Below are positions 10,616 through 23,789 of a stretch of DNA of 64,000 bases, piece after piece (position 1 is the stretch's first letter; each line of letters opens with the position of its first letter). This DNA is from Setoptus koraiensis (taxonomy: Eukaryota > Arthropoda): positions 21,638,001 to 21,702,000 of the forward strand of contig CM106585.1 in assembly GCA_048013815.1 (NCBI GenBank), read 5' to 3'. Below the pieces are notes generated by a model that saw only the letters and a list, made by a program, of their open reading frames with translations, ran no database searches and was not told the DNA's origin. A program made the position numbers and the translations under genes.

Positions 10616-13600
10616 CCCATGCCCGACCGATTGCCCATGCCACCAAATCTAGACCGCCCTCTAGCTCACGAGCAGCAAACTAGGTGTTGTGCTCACGTGT
10701 GCACCCTCGGTGCGCGTGAATATCACTGCGGTTATAAGCTCTCATTTGTCTTGCCTGACGCCTAGTGTGCCTGCCTTGCTGAAGTCAAGCCGCGCGCTTG
10801 CGCTTGCGCAACAAGCCAGCTGGGGCCAGCTCTTGCGGCCCGTATAGCGGCCCGTGTCGCGGCCCCACGACTAAATGGGCCCCAAATACTGACACTCTAG
10901 ATGTTATGACAACCATAACATTTGGCAAGCAGTTATTTAGCGTATGCCAGCTCCGTTTGACACAGTTTGTCTGACAGAGTCTGTTGGGCACAGTTCGCCG
11001 TCCGGCGGACTGTGTCGGCCTGGCAAGTCGCGCGCGCCAAGTTGCCCGTGATGCGCTGCCAACTTGATAAATGTGTGCTCGTGTGCAGCTCGAGTGTTTG
11101 TAGGCGCGCTCACAATTGTTGAGCAACAACGCATCGCAAGTTTGGGGCCATGTTGTTGCCATAGTTGCTATCTCTCCCGGTCACCTCGTGCCCTTTTAAT
11201 GGGCCCAAAAGTTGTTGATGTTTGAATATCCGAGCATCTCGCCGCGTGCGCGTCTTATTGCTTGAATCGAGCCATTGAGCGCTCGCAATCACTGACCATT
11301 TGGAATTATATTTAAGCAGCTTTTGGCTCGGATTTCATCCATCAATGGGCACCAATAGAGGAAATGGGTGAGACCAGAGCAGGGCATTGTTTTGCATCTC
11401 TGTCCCTCGCTCGTGTTGCAACGGTGTGCTCGCATGATTTATTTGTCCTTTCGCTAACTATCCCAATGACTAGCCGCGAGATCGCCAACTCGCCAGCTAG
11501 CTAATAGTATTAATAGCGATGTCCTGTCCCCAGAGTGGCGATATCGCTGATATCGAATCGGTTTGCTGTTCGCCTGTTTTAATAATCCAGTGACGCTCGC
11601 GAGCACTAAGCGCATATCTACGCGCGGATTATTTACGCTAGCCGATGATATGTTTACAATCGGCGACAACATTGGCAAGCGACCAATCGCCAGCCAGTCT
11701 GTTCAACGGCAGCCAATGTAGTTGCGCTGGCTAATAAAATTGCTAGCAGATAAGATCAATCATAACTGTTTAGCTAGTCATTGAATCAATTAACTCATCA
11801 ATGGCCCAATGGTAATCAATTCAAACCGACCGCCCTTCCTCCGGCCGATCACAGACAATCGACCGGACCACCGTCTATTTATAACTTGCATCTACAGTCC
11901 GCTGGGTCCAATCACACACACACATACACACTACTGGCACATATTGTGACGCACACGGCGAAATTGGCGCCCATTTGAGGCCAATATGACGACTATATCA
12001 ATGGGTCTCGCTCACGCATAATCGACATTTACATGAATGGACTGGCTCTAATCTCCTTACGTAATGTCTGTGTGAGTGTGTGTGTGTTCAGGCATGTCGA
12101 ACGAATATAATCTTTAGCGGCGGCGCCATCGCGTATAGCGCATATAGAGTATATCCACGTGCACAGTGTAATCCACATGCACCGAGATGGCGACAGTGCC
12201 ATCTGCCACTGTTGCTGCGTGCACATACATATGTAACGAAAATTATAACAGTGTGTCCGCGGTGAATAGGTGAGCCAGCCAGCAAGCAGTGATTTATATT
12301 TCGTCTGATTCGACTGCCAGAGATGCCGCCAGAGATTCTTAATGCGCATACATAAGCATATTGCAACCGGCGCTGCGGCCAATATGCGATGCGACGCTGA
12401 CCAGGCGTCTCACAAATTGTGAGTCACAATGCAGAGATGGCCAGTTGTTTCACCTGCTGGTTGGTTGGTTGGCTGGCTGGCTGCAAATCGGTCAGGCCAA
12501 TTTGGCGCTGGCATTGCCGCGGCAGCAGCGGCTAGCGACAATCATGAAATGACGCAATCACTGCCGTTGCTGATGGCGATGGCGACGGCTATTGTAACCG
12601 GAGCGACCAACAAATGACATGAATCACAATGGCAGAAAGATTTGGAATCATTTGAAATCATTTGAAATGCTTATGACGGCAGCATCAGCGCTGCTGTTTG
12701 AATGCTGTCGCTGTCGTTTGAATACTTTCGATTTGATTCCGGTGATGTCCGTCAATTGCCGATGCTGCAACCCAATCTCCATCTATACCTGTACCTGTGT
12801 GCGTTCGAATGTGGCTTCCAGGTTGGCCGCTGGCCGTAACGCCATCATTGCGAGTCGGAAAGTTATGTGTTGAGCTATAATCTCGAATGCGCATAACAAA
12901 AGATTGTTTGTTTCAAGAATAAATCGCAGATTTGCCAATGACCCACTGGCGCACCCAGTAACAGCGCCAGGCTAGTTCTGGTAAGCCGATGATAGCCTGC
13001 TGCTGTCACTTGTCGTGCCAGTGGGGCCCGGTAGTGAAGTTGTGGTGGTTGCCGGATAGACTGGAAAGCGGCCGGCTTAGCTGTTGCTCACGGTCAACAG
13101 TGCACCGCTGCATTGTCATTAAATTGAGCACATCAACATCAACGACAACGACAGGCTCTCAGTTCGTGTTCGCTTACACGTGCACCAGAGAGAAGCCCGC
13201 CAACTTTCGTGGCTGCGAGCATGCACCTCGGAGTAGAGTTACACAAAATATTGATGGCTCAACGACGAGAGTCAGCCATTATTTGTCCTTATTGTTGTCT
13301 GGCTGTCGCCCTGCGCTCGCAAAAAAAATAAATAAATAAATAAATTGTTAAATTCTATTGAAAACCTGAGCACCTAGGCCGGCTAATCGAGCGGCTAGGC
13401 ACGTAGTGAATAGGCAAAAATTGTTTTAAGCACGTAGTGGCGGCGCGCTATTAGGCGCACTTGTTATTGATGTGATAATAAGAGACGCTTGCCATACTCC
13501 TGCGTGATTTTTATAAGTGCAAACACACGCTAAACAGACACAAAAATCAGACAGGAATATGGCACGAGGAAGAGGAAAGAGAAAGCCTACACAAGTTTGT

Positions 13601-13754
13601 TTGTGGCATATTGAGCAGCTCTGCACTAAATGAACTTTGTAGTTGTCATGTGGGCGACGGATGAAAAATATTTTCGTTGCAGAATGCACCCGATGTTGTC
13701 ATGTTGCGAGTGCAAAGTGCGAGTCCATTTGTCGTTATTATGTTGTTGTCGTTG

Positions 13755-13780
13755 GTGTTGTTGTTGTTGTTGTTGTTGTT
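13755..13780. repeat. (TTG)n microsatellite
   Basis: About eight TTG units in non-coding DNA, one of many TTG/CAA runs in the window. Confidence 0.9.
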
Positions 13781-15530
13781 GCTGTCATCCTCTACAGCTT
13801 CCTCTACCTTGTTTGTGTTGATAATGTTGTCAACTACGACGCTGCCGCATGCAACGTACAAACTAATGATCGCTCAACACTAATAAACACTGTAAGACTA
13901 ACATTACACACACTGTCGCTGTAGCTGTGCACAATTTCACTCGCCAGCCATCTTGGCCCGCTGATCTTGCTGATATTTGAATAATGAACTATTTCAATGT
14001 ATTCACTTACTTGCCGCCAGTTGTTAGGCTGGCTCAATGGTGTATGAGCTTGCTCAATTTATATTGAATCATTCATCACGTCGAGTTGTCACGGCACCAA
14101 TTTTGCGCGGCCCCAACGTGTGCCCAACGTTGCTTGTGCTATATCCCCTATTCAGATGGGCGCCCAAATAAACAACGGATAGACAATAATGACCAGGCCA
14201 ACACTTATTCACACTACACTGTACAGTATAAGGGAACAGTGCAGAGTGCCCTGGAGTATAGGCACGAACGAAATAATGGCAGTCTGGCCTTTGTACGTAA
14301 GCGTAAGTGTGCGTATTATTATTCTCGGGCACTCAGCCAGCCAGACGAAAGCGCTGCATAATCGCGTAACATGTTGGCATTATCCAATTGTTAACGGCGC
14401 CACTAGATACTCTTGCTCATTTGGCTGGCGGCGAGGGCGCCCCAAAAGAGGAAGCGCAATGAAGACAACACGCCAGCATTGTCGATGCTCGTGCGACGTC
14501 TAAATGGGCCAGTTGGGGCCACACATACAACTTTGTTCTTGCGAGACACTCACCTATCGAGAAATTTGTGCAGCCCGACTCTCGTTGGCGCTGTGTTTAC
14601 ACTGGCCGCATCGCGCCAGCGGTAGCAGCATTTTATTCTTCATAATCAACAAGGCAATAAAAGTCCCCTGCGTAAATAAAATATGTTGCCGCTGCTATAT
14701 CAGATGTGGGTCAGCCCCCGAAGAACACAATCAAACTTTTCAGCTCACTCTCTCCCCGGCAGAGATTGCTAATTGCGCGCGCATTCATGATGAGATGGCG
14801 CAGTATGGATTGCGCGCAGATTTAGCTAGTCATCTTTATCACATTTATCAAAATACAGACCTCCCCCGCCTCGCTATCTATCATAATAATCGCAAACAAC
14901 CAGACATGCTGCCCTCTCGCTCTCCTTCTTTGGCCATAAGCTGATTAATAGATTCGTCCTATCGACGTATCTCAATTGATTGATGCGCTCAACAAAAATG
15001 CCTCTCCTCTCTCTCTCTCCCTCGTGCATTTGATCCAGTCGCGACTAGCGAGCCTTCACCGTCGAGCTGTCATTTAGATGGACGCTGCTGTTCGCCCGGC
15101 CGCTCGCCAAATCATAACTCAGTTACGCCGGCCCGAGCGGACCGGGCCGGGCCAGCATATAGTTCAAATATTCAGCACACGTAGTCAGCCAATATTTGTT
15201 GTTTCCTGCTTTACAAAGTTAGTCAAGTGAATTCAACTCGCTGCTTATGTGTACCGTACACACTATAAAGTTGGCTCGCTTGTTATATTAATAAATTGCC
15301 GGTGTGTGTGTGTGTGTGTATTGGTGCCACCGAGAATCCTTACTTATGCTAGAGGAAATTTTAGGCCGTCTCTTTCACGCTCTCCGGCACGACAAGCGTC
15401 GATAAGCGTCCACGCGATCCGATGGAATTCGATCATTTTGACTTGTTTTTCAATAGCCATCCAATACCAGCCTCTATCTGTCCGCCTGCCTGCCTGCCTG
15501 TCTGTCTATGTTCACCTGTCATAGAAAGAT

Positions 15531-18289
15531 GGTGCATTAGCATTGAGGAATGGCGTTACATTTTCACGGCCTTACTTATTCATTGCTCAGGATTCGCCTA
15601 GCATAGTTATTGTTACTGTATATTGAATCAGATGTTACCGGAAACACAGGGGATAATGTTTAGTATATCACTACGCGAATTTGTCACTACAATATATTTG
15701 TATATATAGGCTTCATTCATGTATCCTCACAAGAGCAACATTGCTCATTCATTGGGAATTTGTTTCCATGGAATTCTATTAGATGATCATTTCAGCATTG
15801 GTCAACGCTGAATTATCGATGCCCACTCACGCAACTATTCAACAGTGACAATGTGCGAGTCTCGGGTATTTTTTTTCCCTCCTTGTCACCCTATATGACG
15901 TTTATCGTTTCTAGCGTCTACACGTTGAAACACATTTGTACAATAGAAATGTCGCGTCTCGCCATACAATGCCGGTCGAACTAAAAATGGACATTGGAAT
16001 CAAAGGTTACTTCGAAACAATGCTGATAAACAGATATCTCAGCAGGCTGAGATGCCTGCAAATGATGCTTCCATGGCTCTCCTTTCCGATGCGCCATATC
16101 TGTCTTCGAATCTGACTACTATCCTAAATTTGGCTAAGTAATCTACCTATAACTGACCTACTGTAATTTATTTTATTGCCTCGGGTCGCTCTCTCATAAG
16201 TATGTGGAAAAGAAGGAGCGAAGATGAGGAGAGCAAAGGGGGCAGATTTGGCGTGAGTCGAAATAAGTGTCTAGTGATGCCAGAATTAGCAGTATACCGC
16301 ACTGATACTGATTGATAAATCAATTGATCGACACTTCTCCCTGTGTCCGATTGAAGCCCAGTAATGGAAGCGAACAGAAAATCATCATCAATCTTGGCGT
16401 ACATAAACCTTTAATCACAGGCACGATCTGTAGCTTTGATCTATTTCATTCTTGATGATGGAATTAAATTACTACTATCAATTTGTTTATTAAATTTTGT
16501 GTTTGTGAAATCGTTTAGACAATATCTAGAACTATTGCCACGCTAGCCGTAACACAATTATGATCGGAAAGCAAGCATGCCACGAATAGATCAGATGATG
16601 AGATATTATTAGCTTGCATGATGCAGACATGCGATCAGTTAGATTGGTTCGGACAAACAATAGCGTCTTATCAGACATCATCATTATTTCTATAAAGCGA
16701 ATACCACAAGCAATGTGCAGAATAGTGTCTGGTTGAATAACCGGGTAGATATTTCTTGCTTGCATAACACGTGTTATGTCATCTATAACTCTTGCTCTTT
16801 TTATCAGAGTGAATAAATTATAATTTATTACAATGGAAGAGAGTCTTGATCGCGAGTAGACAATTGAGCGCTTTTCAAAACGTAGAGTTCGCATAGTGAC
16901 TATAGGAGGGGCGACTGAACATGTACATTTGCTGACCAGAAAAGGAGTTTAATCTCTTAACGTCTTGCATTTGCAATTCAATGAGCTCGTCATTATCAGA
17001 TGCCAATGATCACGATTTGCGCTTTTATTTGCCTCACAAGCGTCATCATTCAAGACAAACAAAAAGTTTTCGAGAGATCCTTCGCCATTCTTTTGGACGT
17101 TGCCTATATTGTGCTTCTATCGCTTATAATTTATCACACTCAAATGTGAGAAGATCGTGCTGTAGAGGAAGACGATTATGCTAAATATTCCCATCGATTG
17201 TTCGGTATCTCTCTATCTAGATTTATAGCATCCGCGGATTCGATCCAAATAGCATGCAATAAAATGATGCATAACTGTTCTTGGAAAGCATTCGTCACGT
17301 ATCGGTTGTTTTTCTGCTAACTTTCATCAAATAGATCTCTATGAATAACCCACTGTCGCTTTTTTCACCGACGAATGCTTCAGCAGCATAGTAAATTTAT
17401 AGAAAATATTGATTTGTAAGAGAAGCAGAACCTTCTTTAGATAGTTTTAATTATTTATTTTGTATATCGTATGTTTATTATCGTATAACAGAAGTAAAAC
17501 AAAACAGAATCAATATGCTTAGATTTACATTTTCCCTTTTCATTCTCCCATTAAATTTTTGTGTGACAAGTGGCATGATTTTTATGCAACTAATTATATG
17601 ATTGATGTGTTTGCGCTCTCATAAAAAATAATCTCCTAGAGAATCGTAAAAGTGAATGGTTCATCTTGATACAATATGATATTGGACAATATGAACAGAT
17701 TTATGATGAAGGCTATATCTCATAGCAGATTCATCTAGGTTCCTCTGGTCGATTGGGATAGTCAAGCTGTGGAGATTCCAGAGAGAATAATAGACCAGCC
17801 AGTTAGCCATCAATCTTGTTATTTTAACTGGCTTGCAACATTATAGTAAACAATCTACCATTTCATAATATTAACCCGGCGAGAATCTATTCATGTATTT
17901 GCTATCTTATCGGATGGATTTGGTCGTCTTAAATGCAGTTTCATTGTCGATCGCTACATAATATATTGGACACAAAAAAGAGATGATCATTCATCGGTAA
18001 TAATTATCATCTGCATGCTTGTAACATTTATGACATAGTAGCAATTTACACCTCATACTGTAAGTTTGATTAACAAGAGTAGATGTCTAAGTTGGTAACT
18101 ATGCTCAAGTAGTTTAATACATCTTATGACCAAAATTAGATTCAACCTTGTAAATATTCTATACTGGTTGTAAAATAGCACTCAGAAGATCATATCTATG
18201 TTTCTATTTCGGTTTTTATCCTTTTAAAGTTGCGTATAAGATTGCGCATGATGTTCAACATTGACTTTAGTGTCAAATGTGGTTCCAAT
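15531..18289. other. AT-rich intergenic DNA; no gene recognised
   Basis: The sequence changes from microsatellite-rich to AT-rich unique DNA. Short frames on both strands (for example near 16168-16404 and 16532-16894) show no family signature. It lies downstream of the fascin 3' end. Confidence 0.65.
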
Positions 18290-18295
18290 TTTATT
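18290..18295 (-). promoter_or_regulatory. Fascin polyadenylation signal (AATAAA, minus strand)
   Basis: The plus strand reads TTTATT, 25 bases beyond the fascin stop codon, the usual place for a short 3' UTR signal. Confidence 0.5.
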
Positions 18296-18319
18296 CACTA
18301 TTCGGGCTTGAGTATTGTA

Positions 18320-19625
18320 TTATATCTCCCACAGACTAGCATCTTTAGCATCACATTTCGCTAGACCAATGGTACCATTGCTACCAAGTTGGACATAGGC
18401 ATGAGTATCATTTGTTCTGATCGCAATCGCACTATGTGTTCGTAATTCAATAATCCATTGTTGAGCACAAGCTCTAGATGTTGAGTCACACATTATAGAT
18501 GAGCCATTGTCACCAACAGTCCAATAACGATCTTTGGATATCATTTTCAAGTAGCAACAATCATATTGTGCTATTCCGGAACCAAGTGGAGATGATGATG
18601 AAAGAACACTTGCTGTATCAGACATACCGTCACTTAGGTTGATAGATGGGGCTATTTTGTGAATCGATGTGATATTGTTCATGTTATTTCTTCCGTAATT
18701 ATTGTTATTGTTATTGAGATGAGCGTTAGACAATGAATTTATTATAGCAGCAACGCTAGGTGTGGCAGTCTCTATTGTTTGTTCATTTTCCTCCTCTTTT
18801 TGGTTCTCAAATGATGCAGTAGTATTGTTATTTGAGTCCAGATTGCCATCACTCAAGTCGGTAATCATGGTTATACCCTTAACGTGAGGCTCAGATATAG
18901 ATGTTAGATTATTAGTTGGTAATAACGATTGCTGAACGTTGTAATCGGAACTTATGTATTCCACCAAAATAGAGTCTGGTGCAGTCTTGTTGGCCTCTAG
19001 GACACCGCCTGAGTTGGTTTTAAGTCCCACAAATCCACTACCATTTACAGGTCGCAAGTTCAGAGATCGGCGATTTTGGAATCTCATGATAAATCTGACT
19101 GGCTCTTGGTTTACAGTTCCTGTTCCCAAATACAATTGGCCACTTTTACGTGCGCATATCCACCGGTCTCCCTCTAATTGTTTATTCCTACTTGTGCTTA
19201 ATTTCAACGAGCAAGTAGCATCGTTTTCACTCCAAACTAAATCAAAGTAATCTTTTGAGGACTGATTATCTGTTTGCTTACTGACATGAACTGTGGATGA
19301 GGCTGATCCGTTGGCAACGGACCAGAAACTACAATCATAGGTCATAATAGTCCAATCTTTTGTTTTTTCGTGATATTCAAATTGAAATGTCTCGTGTTGC
19401 GTTGTGGGTTCATTCTGATTGGCTGAAAGATCGACGCCTTGTTTAATGCTGACCCATTTATTGTTAAATGTAGCCTTCAGCGATAATTGAATGGGAGCTG
19501 CCTCAAATATGAAAAGCTCATCGCGTGATACTCCGGCAGATCTGGATTTCAGAACTGATGATCGACCGGTGGCCGCCAGGTATAGACCGTAATAGTCACG
19601 AAATGCGAGATATCCACTATGATAC
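18320..19625 (-). CDS. Fascin, coding exon 2 (trefoils 3 and 4)
   Basis: The acceptor is AAATACAG|GTATCATAG. The Met 20 bases upstream is intronic and not a start. It contains the DLSANQNE segment of trefoil 3 and the asparagine-rich insertion of trefoil 4, and ends DASLWEI before the stop at 18320-18322. Confidence 0.94.
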
Positions 19626-20740
19626 CTGTATTTTAAGGAAACCATGATTCGAGATGATAAGCGGTTAGAATATTGTTTTCAAGTATGTCTAAATTAGGCA
19701 ATGATGCGAGAAGACGTGCGAGGAGATACTCACTCTAAAGTAAAGAGACAATTTTGTGGCGGCAAGAAATTTTCACCTAGCTTGAGGTCTGCGTTGTTCT
19801 GAATGTTACTAGATAGCTTGCCAACCGTAGATCCTTTGTTTCGAGATTGTGGTACCTGAGGCGTTGAAGAAGAATCCGGCAATTTGATGCAACGACCTTC
19901 GTTGGTGAGATAATAGCAGTCGCTAGTCAGCACTGCAAAGCGCCCGCCATCAAAATATTTGAACTGGAATAAGGTTTCGGGCCCCCAGCTGAATGAGGCA
20001 TCGATTTGTGCTTGCTTGTTCTCTGGACAGCTCGCAAGTTGCATTGCTGCTTGGCTAAGAAAGTCTTTTTCTGTGGTCACCCTGGCGTAACGTTTTCTGC
20101 CCAAGGATTTAAGAGCAAAAAACGACGCACCTCTAGCCGGTGTCAAGTTTAAGTGCCACAATTCTGCTCTAGATCTGGGTACTTTGGCGTTGCATGAAAG
20201 CATTCCATCCTCTGTGGTGCCTAAAAAGTAACCTCGCTTAACATTTCTAAACGCCCAGAAAATTTGCTCCTCTTTGTTTTGTCCTTGTGACATCGAGCAT
20301 ATAGTAATTGTGAATCTGGCATTTTCGGTTCTTTCGTCTGAGTCGCATGTTACATTACCGAATGAGTCTACTGCCAAGTATTTATTTAGATGAGATTTAA
20401 TTGCCACATTTTCGTGCTCATCAGTATCTTGATCCGAAACAGACCCATTCGAGCCATTCGAGCTTTTGACGGATGTTAAACTTAAACAATTACTGGAATG
20501 CAAAGTTATGTTCGGTTCGCCAGCCTCAAAACCTGGACCACACAGAGCTTGTGGAGCGGCCGTTGTTGAATTCGGTATTATTGGGAATCCGTCTGGGCCT
20601 AGTTCTTCAGGGAATGGTTCAATGGTCCATTGTTGTTTCTTTTTAAGCGTCTGGCCATTGGCGTTGATTTTATAGCCGAACGTCTCGGCTGTCAAATAGC
20701 GATGTTTCCCATTGATGAGACCAACTGTAGAGTTCCACAT
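18320..20740 (-). CDS. sn/FSCN: Fascin (singed-type), actin-bundling protein; 2 coding exons
   Basis: Join: 20740-19734, 19625-18320 (2313 nt, 770 aa). Fascin cross-links parallel actin filaments in filopodia, bristles and microspikes through four beta-trefoil domains. Clear landmarks are VGLINGKHRYLTAETFGYK and LKKKQQWTIEP (trefoil 1), HLNKYLAVDSFGNVTCDSDE, RKRYARVTTEKDF (trefoil 2), GYLAFRDYYGLYLA and VSIKQGVDLSANQNE (trefoil 3), and a fourth trefoil ending DASLWEI. The site equivalent to human Ser39, the PKC switch for actin binding, is Thr31 (QTLKKKQ), still phosphorylatable. At 770 aa it is far longer than human (493) or Drosophila (about 512) fascin. The extra length is low-complexity insertions: Pro/Asn/Ser-rich before HLNKYLAV, and roughly 115 Asn/Ser/Glu-rich residues inside trefoil 4 between EANKTAPDSILVEY and LKMISKDRYWTVG. 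An upstream non-coding exon may exist. Confidence 0.96.
19626..19733 (-). other. Fascin intron (108 bp)
   Basis: GTGAGT at 19733 to TACAG at 19626. Removing it joins FTLE to YHSGYLAFRD, which matches the fascin consensus without gap. Reading through instead meets a stop right after FTLE. Confidence 0.92.
19734..20740 (-). CDS. Fascin, coding exon 1
   Basis: ATG at 20740 opens directly into the conserved VGLINGKHRYLTAE segment, so little or no N-terminal extension is present. The donor is CTTTAGA|GTGAGTATC, exon end 19734, phase 2. It encodes trefoils 1 and 2 and the start of trefoil 3. Confidence 0.93.
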
Positions 20741-23700
20741 TCTTTCTTTTTTTATGGCTTTTTTGAAATATCAATGAAAAATAATAATAAAAAACTCTCG
20801 TTGTTATAGATTGGTGCACTAAAATATAGTTAGTATATATTTATATATATATCTATATATTTGTTGAAATAGTTTGGCTTCTTATAATATATTGTTACTG
20901 GCAAATTGTTGGGCGTTCTTGGTGGATGGTAATGTTGATGGTGAGTAGCCACTACAGCTTGTTAGTAGGAAGGATAACAGAGAAGACGGATATCCTTCTT
21001 GGGTATGGATTCGGAAAGTTTTAACATTGGATAAGAGTTGCTAGTTTCAATAATACATTGTTTGTTGCCCTTCCTGGACTGATTATTATCAATGGTGATT
21101 GGTTGACATAAATGGTGATCGCATGTAGTTGTTTTTGAAGTAGTCCACATATTGTGTAACAGTAGCAGTCAAGATAAAGACAACATTATTAGCATATTAT
21201 TAGACAATGTACTGGATAGGTGAGCTTGTCTAATCATTGGTTAGATAGAATGCAGTTAGTTATTGCATCCAGGTAGTGGAGGGATCAAGCTGTTGCACAC
21301 AATCTACATATCACTGTCGTCGAATATTGGTTAATAGTTGATGATAGTGACTAACTAGTAATTTGTTAAATTTATCTTGTCTTGTGTGACGACTACCAGG
21401 AAGATTTGACCACTCTACGCTGTTATCTCCTGGTGTCTATTGGTCGAGTTTTCATACAGGGATTGGTTACTCAGATTGTCATACATGTATATGCATCTGA
21501 GGTATGTAGGTGTGCGTCTGTTTGCAACGTACTCTCCAGCTTCTTATCAAGAATACTAATAAGAGTAGATACTACAAGCAAAGTATATACTAGTGAGACA
21601 GCTCTATAGAAGTGATATACTGTAAAGAGGCAGTGGCCATAATAGTATGGGTTGTGGAAAACTACAGTTGAAACATTACAGAGGGTAAAACTAGTAATAT
21701 GATACACATTGGTCAATGGTGTCTATGCGCTAACTCACTTGTATCCATAATGTATCAGAAAGCGAGAAAGACAACGATACGAACAATTGATAAATTGATC
21801 GGCTTTCGTTGCTCTGGACGCTTGCCGTTGTCATTCGTTCAGAGTTCTTTTGTTTTTGTTCTCTTTCTCTTTTTAGTTCGTTTCTTTTCTCTTTTTTACC
21901 ACTTCTTCTTTTTCGACTCGTTGTGATGCAAGAACTAAAAGTAACTAACTGATTTCAGTTTGGTACATTCATTTCGAGGATGGTTGAGTGAGTGTGTGTG
22001 TGTGTGTTTGTGCAGAAAGTGCAAAAGTTGCTGCTGCTTGCAGCTATGCCCAACAATGGTTGCTAACAGTTTGGTCAGCTTGCCACACATTGGCCACAGC
22101 TACCGTTGCTGGAGATTACAACATCACAAGTAGTTTTGTTTTAGCTTTAGTCTTAGCTTTAGCCTGTGCTTCAGTTCAAGATTTAGTTTTAGTGAGTCTG
22201 TCGAGCATCCACCACTTTATGAACAGCACTAACTAATGTTATTACACAAATGGCCGGCATTCAGTCATCGCTAGTAGAGTACACTAGTTACTGGCGCAAC
22301 TAGCTGGACTAAGCAGATGAAGAAAGAAAGAGAGATTCTGATTACGATTGTTACGCTCGAGTTTGTCGCAGCAGCAATAATAACAACAGCATGCACCATA
22401 AATACATATCATGGACACTGCTCGCCAACAAGAGAGAGAGAGATGTCCCCACTGTAGGATGTATGTGTAAATGCTCGAATGTTTGTGTGTGTCCATCGGC
22501 TGAAATGAGTTTCAGTTGGTGGCTCTAGTTTCACGACTCTCTCTCCCTCTTTCTGTGGAGTCCTCATATTACTCATGTCGCTCGTTTTGCTCATGTTGCT
22601 CTCGTTGGTCATGTTGACGGCAAAGTTGTGTGTGCCAGGTTTTCATTTGTGTCGCCTGGCTGTCATTTTACATGTGGAATAAATTTTCTTTTATATGGAA
22701 CACACACACACACAAATATAATATTATCGGATGTCTACTATTGCTGTATAGCGGCGCCTGCGCATGGGCCAAGCCGACATGTGCGCCAGTGATATTAATA
22801 TTATCTTGTGTGTCTATCAACGCAAGTTGTGTTTGCGTTGGCCATTGGGCATGGGTAGCGAAGCCAAGATTTATTGTCTCTCGTTAATTGTATGCACACG
22901 ATGACAGGGTCCGATCAATTGTGCACACTGCATCAACATACAATGCATCATAAATCATTGTCGTTGGCTGTCATCGCTGTGTCCAGTCACGATACCATTT
23001 GGCTGGATTGTATTTTAAAATAACTCTCTCAAACGGTCTCGAGTGACACAATTGCATATCTCCCCTGTACGTTGAGGCTGCTTTATGTTGAAGTGTGTGA
23101 TAGCCGATAGCTATTAGCTAATGTTTGTGTCTGCATAACTCTCTATAAATAGCCAGCGATAATTCGGGGATTGCACTTACCTATTGTTGTGATTGGTCGA
23201 GTTGTGCCGGTCTAGGCGGTGCCGCTTCGATTGTAACTTGGCTTCGACGATATATTGCTTGCCGCTGTCTTGCCGTGTGTCTAATATCTCTCTTTTTGGC
23301 CGATTTCTGTCATGTCGTGGCATCCATGCACAATGATAATAATAATAATAATTGTAGCAAGTAATAAATATTCGTCATATAATTGGTTATAGTTTGATTT
23401 TTTGATGATTGTCGACGATTGTTGATGATCGTTGAGTTGACGACGTTGAGTTGAGACGATGCAAGACGATGCAATATGATGCAATGATACCAATGATACA
23501 CAGCGAATAAATACAAGTTAATAAATAGATAGATATAATTATAATAAAAGCAATATTTATGATGATATCAATGTAATTCGACAATATGCAATGTGGGCCT
23601 AGGTTCGATCAGTTCGGTCTGTCGAACGTTTTGTTCTCGTTGTCGATACTTGCATACGCGAGGCATGTGAGCCATAAACGAGACTCTGGTTAGTGAAAAC

Positions 23701-23768
23701 GCTCTGCGCATACGCGACCATGTTCGTTTTATGCCACCGGATCGAATAATGTGCATACTGTACATAAT

Positions 23769-23789
23769 GTGTGTGTGTGTGTGTGTGTG
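23769..23789. repeat. (GT)n microsatellite
   Basis: An uninterrupted GT run of about 21 bases ending in GCGCG. Confidence 0.95.

Larger units (their letters stand above)
7868..15530. other. Intergenic DNA rich in microsatellites; no gene recognised
   Basis: No frame here carries a domain I recognise. The sequence is loaded with simple repeats: (GA)n near 8630-8655, CAA around 10087-10110, CTACTG-type at 10243-10282, CA/CACG at 10331-10420, GT at 10583-10612, TTG at 13755-13780 and GT at 15301-15319. Open frames running through these are compositional. Confidence 0.7.

Noticed and set aside
10291-10638. Minus-strand 115-aa frame across the CA/GT tracts
   Set aside because: Made of His/Thr and Val/Cys runs from microsatellites. 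No coding evidence.
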